This document shows positions 7,235 through 13,626 of a stretch of 13,854 bases of DNA, piece after piece; positions within the stretch are counted from its first letter, which is position 1, and the number at the start of each line of letters is the position of its first letter. Location of the stretch: assembly GCA_963619935.1 (NCBI GenBank), contig CAVEYA010000036.1, positions 1-13,854 on the forward strand. The letters are read 5' to 3'. Under the pieces are notes generated by a model, which worked only from the letters and a program-made list of their open reading frames with translations, was not told the DNA's origin and did no database searches. The DNA comes from RUG13091 sp963619935 (GTDB lineage Bacteria > Bacillota_I > Bacilli_A > RFN20 > CAG-826). A program made the position numbers and the translations under genes.

Positions 7235-7567
7235 ATTCGATCCTATAAGCCATGTTTTGTCTAGGACAATTATTTATCTAAGCAATGCTTACTAATCTCA
7301 GTTAAATTCCCTTGATTAGTCTCCCCTACCAAATTTGGGTTTCTCGCTTGTGGGGTTTACCGCGTTCCACCTTATTATTTCTAATAAGCTTCGTCACTGT
7401 GGCACTTTCAGGAGCTCCACCATGGTTACCTTTAGGTCTTACTCCGCCGTTACGTACTCCTACGTACCTAGCGTTATTTTTTCCGCTAGCGCAATCACTA
7501 CAAGCATCTCAGCTTGTGCGAGCATGGACTTTCCTCTAGCCGAAGCCAGCAATTATCCAGATCGAAT
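7235..7567 (-). ncRNA. rnpB: RNase P RNA, class B (Bacillus type)
   Basis: This is the catalytic RNA of RNase P, which removes 5' leaders from tRNA precursors together with the RnpA protein. On the minus strand the ends pair perfectly as helix P1: ATTCGATC (7560-7567) at the 5' end and GATCGAAT (7235-7242) at the 3' end. Diagnostic conserved blocks appear in order: GAGGAAAGTCCATGCTCGCAC (split here as GAGGAAAGTCC and ATGCTCGCAC), GAAAGTGCCACAGTGACGAAG near 7390-7412, GGTGGAACGCGGTAAACCCC near 7353-7372, GAGAAACCCAAATTTGGTAG with GGGGA, and ACAAAACATGGCTTATAG near the 3' end. The length is about 333 bases. It begins about 6 bases after the gpsB stop and ends about 20 bases before pgsA. gpsB next to rnpB is also the B. 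subtilis order. No dedicated promoter or terminator is obvious. Confidence 0.96.
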
Positions 7568-7573
7568 TTTATG

Positions 7574-7936
7574 TTATTTAATTGCTGCGGGATTGTATCC
7601 TTCGTTATAAAGGAATTTTTCTAAAGAATTAATTCTTTTGACTAAATCGATATTGTCCGCAGTTACATTATCGGTTGGTTTAACATTTTGGTATTTTAAC
7701 TTGATACTGCCAAGTTCTAGTTCTAATCTTCTTTTTTCATCTTCTAATTGCTTGATTTTTGCGTTTAAATCATCAATTTCTTTTTTCTCGAGTAAATAAT
7801 TTTTTTCGATTAGTTCATAATCTTTAATAATTACATCAAGAAATTTATCAACTTCGTAAGCATCATAGCCACGAATCACGCCAGGAAATATTTTGTTTCC
7901 AATCGCAGTAGAAGATAAAACTAGTTTGATTGCCAT
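7574..7936 (-). CDS. gpsB: GpsB/DivIVA-family cell-division protein
   Basis: GpsB is a cytoplasmic, membrane-associated adaptor that coordinates peptidoglycan synthases with the division site in Gram-positive bacteria. The 120-residue product has the DivIVA-type N-terminal domain (about 15-45, with VIRGYDAYEVDKFLDVI), a charged coiled coil (about 40-82, rich in Glu, Lys and Leu) and a short C-terminal helix, LVKRINSLEKFLYNEG, corresponding to the GpsB trimerisation region. The short length and location directly before rnpB, as in B. subtilis, favour GpsB over DivIVA, which is longer and lies elsewhere. The ATG at 7936 has a strong AGGAGG (7944-7949) 7 bases upstream. The promoter region is shared with the divergent exonuclease gene. 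Confidence 0.88.
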   Translation of the reverse strand: MAIKLVLSSTAIGNKIFPGVIRGYDAYEVDKFLDVIIKDYELIEKNYLLEKKEIDDLNAKIKQLEDEKRRLELELGSIKLKYQNVKPTDNVTADNIDLVKRINSLEKFLYNEGYNPAAIK

Positions 7937-7953
7937 ATATAAACCTCCTAATT

Positions 7954-7982
7954 ATAATATATGAAGAAAAGGTTAATTTCAA
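7954..7982 (-). promoter_or_regulatory. Candidate gpsB promoter
   Basis: On the minus strand TTGAAA (7977-7982) and TATTAT (7954-7959) are 17 bases apart. Transcription would begin near 7947, which cuts into the AGGAGG ribosome binding site (7944-7949), so the real start may differ; an overlapping TATAAT lies at 7951-7956 with poorer spacing. Confidence 0.3.
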
Positions 7983-7993
7983 TCTTTTTTCTT

Positions 7994-8021
7994 TTGAAAA
8001 AAGACGTATGAATGCTATAAT
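7994..8021 (+). promoter_or_regulatory. Promoter of the exonuclease-recU operon
   Basis: TTGAAA (7994-7999), a 16-base spacer and a consensus TATAAT (8016-8021) preceded by TGC (extended -10). Transcription is expected around 8027-8029, immediately before the ATG at 8030, so this promoter would give a leaderless or nearly leaderless mRNA. Confidence 0.75.
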
Positions 8022-8029
8022 ATCAAGGT

Positions 8030-8761
8030 ATGAAAAAATTAGTAAAACTATTAAAGGGGCATAAATATTTAGTCTTCATGGATTTTGAAGGCACGCAATT
8101 TTCACATGAAATGATTGCGCTAGGAGCAGTAGTTTGTACGATAGATTCTAGAACCTGCAAAATCAAAAGAATGAAAAAGCCATTTAAAGTATATGTCACC
8201 GCAAAAAATAAAATTGGTAAATATGTCGTAGAATTAACAGGCATTACCGAAGAACAATTAAAAAAAGAAGGTATTTCATTTGCAAAAGCATTAAATGAAT
8301 TCAAAAAATATGTTGGTTTAGGATTTAAGAAAGCCACATTTATTACTTTTGGTAATCACGATTTAAAAATCTTAAATCAGTCCATTGCTTATAATTTAGA
8401 TTTTCCAAAAGAAATCACCTCACAAATTCAAAGAAACTATTTAGACTATCTAGCTTTTATTAGTGAATTCATTCGTGATGAAAAAGGAAATCCATTAAGC
8501 TTGGTTCACTATTGCGAATTATTTAATGTTAAAGAAGCTGGAATTGCTCATGATCCATCTGTGGATGCGATTAATTTAGCAAACCTTTATGATGCTTTTT
8601 TAAAAAATCCAGAAATCGTCTTAGATGAATATAAAAAACATTTAGGAAGGCATACGAATAGTCTTCCTGCTCCTGTCGCTACAGTAATTAAAAAATTAGC
8701 GGAAGGTGAAGATGTAACAAGCAAAGAATTTGATGATGAATTGAGAAAGTATATTGCGTAA
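8030..8761 (+). CDS. DEDDh-family 3'-5' exonuclease (KapD/ERI1-like)
   Basis: Members of this fold remove nucleotides from 3' ends using two metal ions held by acidic residues. The 243-residue protein shows all motifs: Exo I VFMDFEGT (D18, E20), Exo II TFGNHDLKIL (D111) and Exo III AHDPSVDAINL (H174, D179), which makes it the DEDDh type. The spacing and the FMDFEGT version resemble KapD and ERI1-like exonucleases more than DNA polymerase III epsilon, so RNA or DNA is possible as substrate. The last 40 residues (about 203-243) have no motif I know. It has a strong promoter but virtually no leader. Its TAA stop shares one base with the recU ATG, so the two proteins are translationally coupled; a joint role in DNA or RNA end processing is inference. 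Confidence 0.88.
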   Translation: MKKLVKLLKGHKYLVFMDFEGTQFSHEMIALGAVVCTIDSRTCKIKRMKKPFKVYVTAKNKIGKYVVELTGITEEQLKKEGISFAKALNEFKKYVGLGFKKATFITFGNHDLKILNQSIAYNLDFPKEITSQIQRNYLDYLAFISEFIRDEKGNPLSLVHYCELFNVKEAGIAHDPSVDAINLANLYDAFLKNPEIVLDEYKKHLGRHTNSLPAPVATVIKKLAEGEDVTSKEFDDELRKYIA

Positions 8762-9360
8762 TGATTAAATATCCAAACGGAAATAAATATCAACCTACAC
8801 CAATAAAAAAAGAAAGAAAAAGTTCAGCCGAAATTTCTCTTTCTAGTTCTAATCGTGGAATGAATCTTGAAAATGATATTAATTTATCGAATGAATGGTA
8901 TCGTGATCATGATATTTGTTTAATCACTAAAAGACCTACACCAATTAATATTGTTAAAGTAGATTACTCTCATGGAGCTCATATTATCGATGCGTATTTT
9001 GAAAAGCAATCAACAACTGACTATAACGGAATCTATAAAGGTAAGTATTTAGATTTCGAAGCTAAAAATACAAAGAATAAAACAGCATTTCCTTTAAGCA
9101 ATATTGAACAACATCAAATTGAACATTTAAAAAAGGTCATTTATCACGGCGGAATCGCTTTCTTTATTATTCAGTTTCAAAGTCAAAACGAAGTATATTT
9201 GTTAGATGCAAGTTATGTCATTAATTTTTACGAACATGGAGAGAGAAAATCTATTCCATATAATGTAATAAAAGAAAATGGGATTTTAATTAAACAAGGA
9301 TTTAATCCAAGACTATATTATATCGACGCAATTGAAGAAAAATACTTTAAAAATAAGTAA
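8761..9360 (+). CDS. recU: Holliday junction resolvase RecU
   Basis: RecU cleaves four-way DNA junctions symmetrically during recombination and chromosome segregation in Gram-positive bacteria and modulates RecA. The 199-residue product has NRGM at 31-34, TKRPTPINIVKVDY at ~56-69, and the catalytic block AYFEKQSTTDYNGIYKG followed by LDFEAKNT. In that block D87, E100 and K102 match the metal-binding D88, E101 and K103 of B. subtilis RecU. It has no separate ribosome binding site: the ATG overlaps the stop of the exonuclease by one base (TAATG). In B. subtilis recU is paired with ponA; here that partner is replaced by the exonuclease. The gene ends 5 bases from the stop of the convergent nth, with no room for a terminator. 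Confidence 0.96.
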   Translation: MIKYPNGNKYQPTPIKKERKSSAEISLSSSNRGMNLENDINLSNEWYRDHDICLITKRPTPINIVKVDYSHGAHIIDAYFEKQSTTDYNGIYKGKYLDFEAKNTKNKTAFPLSNIEQHQIEHLKKVIYHGGIAFFIIQFQSQNEVYLLDASYVINFYEHGERKSIPYNVIKENGILIKQGFNPRLYYIDAIEEKYFKNK

Positions 9361-9365
9361 TTTAT

Positions 9366-9986
9366 CTATTTATTGCTGCAAAACTCTTTTATTTTACAAT
9401 TATTGCAGCAAGGATTTTTAGCCTTACAAAAATATCTACCGAAATGAATTAGTTGATGATGAGTTTTAATATAGCGTGACTCATCAATTAACTTTTTTAA
9501 TTTCTTTTCCACAGTTAAAGGATCATCTTTTTTATTAGATAAGCCTAATCTTTTTGAGATTCTTAAAATATGTGTGTCAACAGGCAGTTCAGGAATATTA
9601 AATAGTTCCGCTCTAATCACGCCTGCAGTTTTATTACCAACTCCAGGCAGCGTTTCCAAAGCCTTTTTATCTTTAGGAACTACGCCGTTAAAATTATTAA
9701 GCAAAGTTATGGCAATACCTTTAATATTTTTGGCTTTATTTTTATATAATCCGATAGATTGAATAATGTTTTCAATATCAAGTAGTTCACTATTTGCTAA
9801 TTCTTCTAAAGTTTTATATTTATCAAAAAGAACAGCGGTAACTTTATTCACTGCTTTATCACTAGTCTGTGCGGATAACATCACCGCAATGACTAATTCG
9901 TAATCTTTTTGATAATTTAATTCACAACCTACACTTGGAAATAATTCATCCAAGTAATTTAAAATGATTTTAATTTTATTTGTCAT
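9366..9986 (-). CDS. nth: Endonuclease III (DNA glycosylase/AP lyase)
   Basis: Nth excises oxidised pyrimidines from DNA and cleaves the resulting abasic site in base excision repair. From the ATG at 9986 the protein is 206 residues, matching family length. LPGVGNKTAGV (113-123) is the helix-hairpin-helix with catalytic K119, VDTH supplies D137, and cysteines at 187, 194, 197 and 203 (C-x6-C-x2-C-x5-C) bind the [4Fe-4S] cluster. The start overlaps the end of dnaD by 11 bases. Three more in-frame ATGs at 9992, 9995 and 9998, from the GAT repeat encoding the DnaD Asp tail, could serve instead. A longer reading frame to 10064 exists but has no support. dnaD-nth is a conserved Firmicutes pair. 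Confidence 0.96.
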   Translation of the reverse strand: MTNKIKIILNYLDELFPSVGCELNYQKDYELVIAVMLSAQTSDKAVNKVTAVLFDKYKTLEELANSELLDIENIIQSIGLYKNKAKNIKGIAITLLNNFNGVVPKDKKALETLPGVGNKTAGVIRAELFNIPELPVDTHILRISKRLGLSNKKDDPLTVEKKLKKLIDESRYIKTHHQLIHFGRYFCKAKNPCCNNCKIKEFCSNK

Positions 9987-10638
9987 CGTCATCATCATCT
10001 TGGTCAACCCAAGGTGTTTTGGCAATTCGAATGGTTTCTTCAAGATTCTTGTCCCACATTTCATTTAGTGGCGAATGGCCTTCTGATTCAATGTCTTCTC
10101 TTGTGGCCCAAGATAATAAGATTTTATCGACTGATCTTAAAGACTTTTTACCTTTATTAAGCGCTTCTTTTAAAGCGTTAATAATCATTTCATCAGAATA
10201 ACCATATGAAACCCATTCTCTAATACGAGAAAATTCCACTGGAGAGAGAGGACGATTTAATAACTTTTCAAATTCCCCATAAATATTTTCTAAACATTCG
10301 TTTATTTGCTTAGATTTTTGTGTTTCTTGTTCTTTATTTAAAGATAACTGAAATTCACGGTAAAGTTTTTGCTTTAATGGGTCTAAGGAAGTAATAGTTT
10401 TATTACCTTGTGAAATATATTCAATAAATCCTCTAGTTAATAAATTAGCTAAAATTTGGTCGATAGACTTCACATCAAGAGTCATTTTTAAAGACAATAA
10501 ATCAGCATTAATAAATGGATTGCCTTGTCCAATTAAATGGTCAATCATGAAAATAGTCGCGACTTCTTCTTCACGAATATTTAATTTTTTATAATTCTCT
10601 AATAAGAGAAAACGGAAATCGATTGCTTCAGTTACCAT
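9976..10638 (-). CDS. dnaD: DNA replication initiation protein DnaD
   Basis: DnaD is part of the primosomal relay that remodels origin DNA and helps load the replicative helicase in Firmicutes. The 220-residue product is close to the 232 of B. subtilis. Residues ~1-100 form the N-terminal winged-helix oligomerisation domain (for example VATIFMIDHLIGQGNPFIN). Residues ~110-178 form the DnaB_2/DnaD domain, ending in the conserved YxxxIxxxW-like segment VDKILLSWA. The tail after about 195 ends in a run of six Asp plus Lys, which may act as an acidic C-terminal extension. The ATG at 10638 follows the cca stop by six bases and has no clear Shine-Dalgarno, so coupling to cca is likely. Its end overlaps nth. 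Confidence 0.92.
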   Translation of the reverse strand: MVTEAIDFRFLLLENYKKLNIREEEVATIFMIDHLIGQGNPFINADLLSLKMTLDVKSIDQILANLLTRGFIEYISQGNKTITSLDPLKQKLYREFQLSLNKEQETQKSKQINECLENIYGEFEKLLNRPLSPVEFSRIREWVSYGYSDEMIINALKEALNKGKKSLRSVDKILLSWATREDIESEGHSPLNEMWDKNLEETIRIAKTPWVDQDDDDDDK

Positions 10639-10644
10639 GTGTTA

Positions 10645-11328
10645 CTACTCTATCACATCTAAAAGATGTTTGATATTAAATTCAGTAAATAAATAAGTTA
10701 CTTTTTCGGAATGTATATTTTTAATTTTATGGATTTCTTGTTTTACTTTATCAAATGTTAGTTTATCAATTAATGAAATATTCTTTTTAATTGCCTTATT
10801 TAGTTCAAGATCAATGTTAAAATCTAAATCAATAGCAAATCTAATTGCCCGTATGATTCTTAAAGGATCTTCTTTAATTCGTTTATCAGGATTACCAATC
10901 ATCTTGATAACTTTGTGGCTTAAATCATCTTTCCCATTTACATAATCTAAAACATGAAAATGTTCATCCATATATAGGCCATTAATCGTAAAATCTCTTC
11001 TTTTTACATCTATCTTTAAATTAGATATAAATTTTACATCCAGAGGATGTCTACTATCTTTATAGTGTTTTTCTTTTCTTAATGTAGTTATATCAAATTT
11101 CACATCATTAATTTTATATTTCACACTGCCAAAACGGGCAAAAGTAAAATCTGCCCCTTTTAAAAATAATTTCATTTGGTCAGGTGTTGCATTAGTGACT
11201 AAGTCCATATCTGTTAAAGGAATATTTAAAAGATAGTCTCTTACCGATCCTCCAACTAAATAAAGAGAATAACCACAACTATGAAAAATATCTTGTAAGT
11301 TAATAAACTCTTCTAACTTTTTATCCAT
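10645..11328 (-). CDS. cca: CCA tRNA nucleotidyltransferase / poly(A) polymerase family, short form lacking the tail
   Basis: Class II CCA-adding enzymes build or repair the CCA end of tRNAs. The 227-residue product has all catalytic head and neck motifs: LVGGSVRDYLL (24-34), TDMDLVT (39-45) with metal ligands D40 and D42, KRRDFTINGLYM (109-120) and the nucleotide-recognition segment EDPLRIIRAIRF (153-164). It also has the start of the body domain (LTFDKVKQEIHKI). The family is usually around 400 residues; the remaining body and tRNA-binding tail are missing. The TAG stop is followed after six bases by dnaD, so no broken remainder exists in another frame. Either a compact CCA enzyme suffices here, or the protein has become a different nucleotidyltransferase. 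There is no visible ribosome binding site; a 16-base palindrome lies just upstream. Confidence 0.85.
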   Translation of the reverse strand: MDKKLEEFINLQDIFHSCGYSLYLVGGSVRDYLLNIPLTDMDLVTNATPDQMKLFLKGADFTFARFGSVKYKINDVKFDITTLRKEKHYKDSRHPLDVKFISNLKIDVKRRDFTINGLYMDEHFHVLDYVNGKDDLSHKVIKMIGNPDKRIKEDPLRIIRAIRFAIDLDFNIDLELNKAIKKNISLIDKLTFDKVKQEIHKIKNIHSEKVTYLFTEFNIKHLLDVIE

Positions 11329-11334
11329 ATTTAA

Positions 11335-11350
11335 TAGAGATTAATCTCTA
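11335..11350. repeat. Perfect 16-base palindrome between HU gene and cca
   Basis: TAGAGATTAATCTCTA is a perfect palindrome that includes the TAG stop of the HU gene (11348-11350) and lies 6 bases before the cca ATG. It could be an operator for a dimeric regulator, or form a small hairpin with a TTAA loop in the mRNA near the cca start. There is no T run, so it is not a terminator. Confidence 0.6.
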
Positions 11351-11629
11351 ATTAAGTTTTTCTTTAAGTTCTTTAGCTACTCTAAAAGTAATGGTTTTTT
11401 TACTTTTAATAACTAAGCGTTCATGCGTTTTAGGGTTTGTGCCTTCACGTTCTTTTGTCACTTTAGGTGTAAAAACACCAAAGTTAGTAATATTTACTTC
11501 TGTTCCTTCAATTAATGCTTTCTCAACTGTCGCAACATAGTGATCAATTGCTGCTTTTGCATCTTTCTTTGATAAGTGGGCTTTCTCTGCCACAATATCA
11601 ATAATTTCTAATTTGTTTAATTTCTTCAT
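11348..11629 (-). CDS. HU-family nucleoid DNA-binding protein
   Basis: HU dimers bend and compact DNA with little sequence preference and support replication and recombination. The chosen start at 11629 gives 93 residues, the usual HU length. AAGGAG lies about 9 bases upstream (11639-11644), overlapping the TAA of der; a longer reading frame to 11692 would run inside der and is not used. The order of elements is canonical: N-terminal helices (MKKLNKLEIIDIVAEKA), INITNFGVF-like strand (here VNITNFGVF), the arm with GTNPKT at 63-68 carrying the DNA-intercalating Pro, and a C-terminal TFRVAKELKEKL helix. The usual GKxLK is AKELK here. It sits between der and cca; hbs is also near der in Bacillus. 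Confidence 0.95.
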   Translation of the reverse strand: MKKLNKLEIIDIVAEKAHLSKKDAKAAIDHYVATVEKALIEGTEVNITNFGVFTPKVTKEREGTNPKTHERLVIKSKKTITFRVAKELKEKLN

Positions 11630-11642
11630 ATACTCGATCTCC

Positions 11643-12956
11643 TTATTTTTCGCCCCTTCGGCGGAGTAATAAATTAATTGGTGTTCCTTCAAAATTAAAT
11701 GTTTCTCTTAATCTGTTTTCAATATACCTTAAATAGCTAAAATGCATCCAGTTTGGTTCATTTACAAATAATAAAAAGGTTGGAGGCGCTGAAGCTACTT
11801 GGTTGGCATAATATATTTTGCATCTCCCACCATTAAAGTCAGGTGTTTGATTCATCATTTGTGCGTCTTGTAAAACATCATTTAATAAACTTGTTTTAAT
11901 TCTTGTATGATATGCTTCATGGACCATTTCTAATGCTTCAAAGACAGTGTTAATTCTTTGTTTTGTTTTTGCAGAGACAAAGCATATTGGAGCATAGTCC
12001 AAAAACTTATATTCTTGTCTAATCCATTTAGTCATCTCACTGGTGGTGTTCACTTGTTTATCGACAATATCATATTTATTCACCACAATAATAATAGCTT
12101 TATGCAAATCAGTCGCATAACTAATAACATGTTTATCTTGTTCAGTAATGCCTTCATGACCATCAAGGACTAATAAGACAATTTCACTTCTTTCAATCGC
12201 TTTTAATGCACGAATTGCAGAGTATTTATCGATTGATTCATAGATTTTACCACGTTTTTTAAGACCGGCTGTATCAATGACAACATAACTTTTATCGCCT
12301 TTAACAAAAGGTGTATCAATAGAATCACGAGTCGTACCAGAGATGTCACTCACAATAACTCTTTCTTGATTTAACAAGGCATTCACTAAGGAAGATTTAC
12401 CAACATTTGGTCTACCCACTAAACAAAAAGTAATCTTTTCTTCGTCAATATCGTCCGCACTATTAGGAAGTACTTTACAAATTTCATTTAAAAGGTCACC
12501 AATACCAATACCGTGTGCACCAGAAACTACATGTGGTTCACCTAAACCTAAACCATAGAATTCTTGTGCGTCACTAGCGTGTGCCCCTTCATCAATTTTA
12601 TTAACCGCTAAAATGATTGGTTTATTTACCTTGTATAGCATTCTTGCTACTACACGGTCATCAGCAGTGATACCAACTTGACCATCAACCACAAAGACAA
12701 TGATATCTGCTTCATCAATTGCAATTTCAACTTGTGCTCTAATTTGTTCTTGGAATGGCTTATTAGCAACTTCAATTCCGCCTGTATCAATTAAGGAAAA
12801 AGAATGGCCAAGCCAATCCACATGACCATATAAACGATCGCGAGTAATTCCGGCTTCGTCATCCACTATCGCGTGGCGTTCACCAATCATACGATTAAAA
12901 ATCGTTGATTTACCAACGTTAGGAGAGCCAACAATTGCAACAATTCCTTTAGGCAT
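11643..12956 (-). CDS. der: Ribosome biogenesis GTPase Der (EngA)
   Basis: Der has two adjacent GTPase domains and is needed for maturation of the 50S ribosomal subunit. Its 437 residues match the family. Domain 1 has P-loop GSPNVGKST (10-18), ITRD, DTGG (57-60) and NKID (119-122). Domain 2 has GRPNVGKSS (181-189), SGTTRDS, DTAG (228-231), NKYD (293-296) and VSAKT (327-331). Residues from about 350 form the C-terminal KH-like domain, ending in the basic LLLRRRGEK. The ATG at 12956 overlaps the end of cmk by 8 bases, with GGAG inside cmk as the ribosome binding site, so the two are translationally coupled. The HU ribosome binding site overlaps the der stop. cmk followed by der is common in Firmicutes. 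Confidence 0.98.
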   Translation of the reverse strand: MPKGIVAIVGSPNVGKSTIFNRMIGERHAIVDDEAGITRDRLYGHVDWLGHSFSLIDTGGIEVANKPFQEQIRAQVEIAIDEADIIVFVVDGQVGITADDRVVARMLYKVNKPIILAVNKIDEGAHASDAQEFYGLGLGEPHVVSGAHGIGIGDLLNEICKVLPNSADDIDEEKITFCLVGRPNVGKSSLVNALLNQERVIVSDISGTTRDSIDTPFVKGDKSYVVIDTAGLKKRGKIYESIDKYSAIRALKAIERSEIVLLVLDGHEGITEQDKHVISYATDLHKAIIIVVNKYDIVDKQVNTTSEMTKWIRQEYKFLDYAPICFVSAKTKQRINTVFEALEMVHEAYHTRIKTSLLNDVLQDAQMMNQTPDFNGGRCKIYYANQVASAPPTFLLFVNEPNWMHFSYLRYIENRLRETFNFEGTPINLLLRRRGEK

Positions 12957-13623
12957 TATTTTTCTCCGCTAATTTTTTATCAATTATTTCAATAATTGCA
13001 TTAACAACTTCTTCAACACTCATAAAAGATGTATCTAATAAAATACTATCTGGAGCAGGTTTTAAAGGTGCAAAATCACGATGTGAATCAATATAATCTC
13101 TTTTTCTCACATCTGCTTCAATTTCTTCTAATGTGCATTGAATGCCTTTAGAAATATTTTCTTCATAACGACGAACTGCACGAGTTTCAACACTGGCAAT
13201 TTGATAAATTTTTACATCTGCATTTGGTAAAACATAAGTACCAATATCTCTACCATCCATAATCACAGAATGCTTTGCTGCCATTAATCTTTGTTGATCA
13301 ACAAGGTTTAATCTAATTGCTTTATAAGAAGCAATATATGAAACATTACCAGAGACTAATGGTTCACGAATTTCTTTTGTGACATCAATGTCATTGCATA
13401 AAACAATATGACCTGGTCTTAATTTAATATGAACTTCAGGAATAACTGCACAACAAGCTTCTTCGTTTTGACAATCAATACCTTTAGAAAGACAGTACCA
13501 AGTAAATGCACGATACATCGCGCCTGTATCAATATAGGTGTATCCTTTAATTTCCGCGATTCTTTTCGCCACAGTAGATTTACCAGCAGCGGCTGGTCCA
13601 TCAATAGCAATTGCAATATTCAT
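12949..13623 (-). CDS. cmk: Cytidylate kinase
   Basis: Cmk phosphorylates CMP and dCMP with ATP, recycling nucleotides for RNA, DNA and phospholipid (CDP-diacylglycerol) synthesis. The 224-residue product begins IAIDGPAAAGKST with the P-loop at 8-17, followed by YTYIDTGAMYRA-like substrate-binding residues (TYIDTGAMYRA). Further on it has MDGRDIGTYVLPNADVK, the Cmk signature around the LID, and DSxxR-like residues in IDSHRDFAPL. Start at 13623 is supported by GGAGGT (13629-13634), which overlaps the stop codon of the upstream fragment. The last 8 bases overlap der. Confidence 0.97.
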   Translation of the reverse strand: MNIAIAIDGPAAAGKSTVAKRIAEIKGYTYIDTGAMYRAFTWYCLSKGIDCQNEEACCAVIPEVHIKLRPGHIVLCNDIDVTKEIREPLVSGNVSYIASYKAIRLNLVDQQRLMAAKHSVIMDGRDIGTYVLPNADVKIYQIASVETRAVRRYEENISKGIQCTLEEIEADVRKRDYIDSHRDFAPLKPAPDSILLDTSFMSVEEVVNAIIEIIDKKLAEKNNA

Positions 13624-13626
13624 AAG

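Noticed and set aside
7312..7610. Two plus-strand open frames of 75 and 91 codons
   Set aside because: They lie opposite the RNase P RNA gene, whose conserved blocks explain the sequence; neither has a ribosome binding site.
9373..9411. Inverted repeat TTGCTGCAA / TTGCAGCAA after recU, possible terminator
   Set aside because: It lies in nth where it encodes the Cys-rich iron-sulfur motif, the loop is 21 bases, and only a weak T tract follows; most likely a codon coincidence.
9987..10064. N-terminal extension of Nth by 26 residues
   Set aside because: The extra residues are DnaD sequence in another frame and have no counterpart in Nth proteins.
11630..11692. N-terminal extension of HU
   Set aside because: It runs within the der coding region, and the start at 11629 has AAGGAG and gives the standard HU length.
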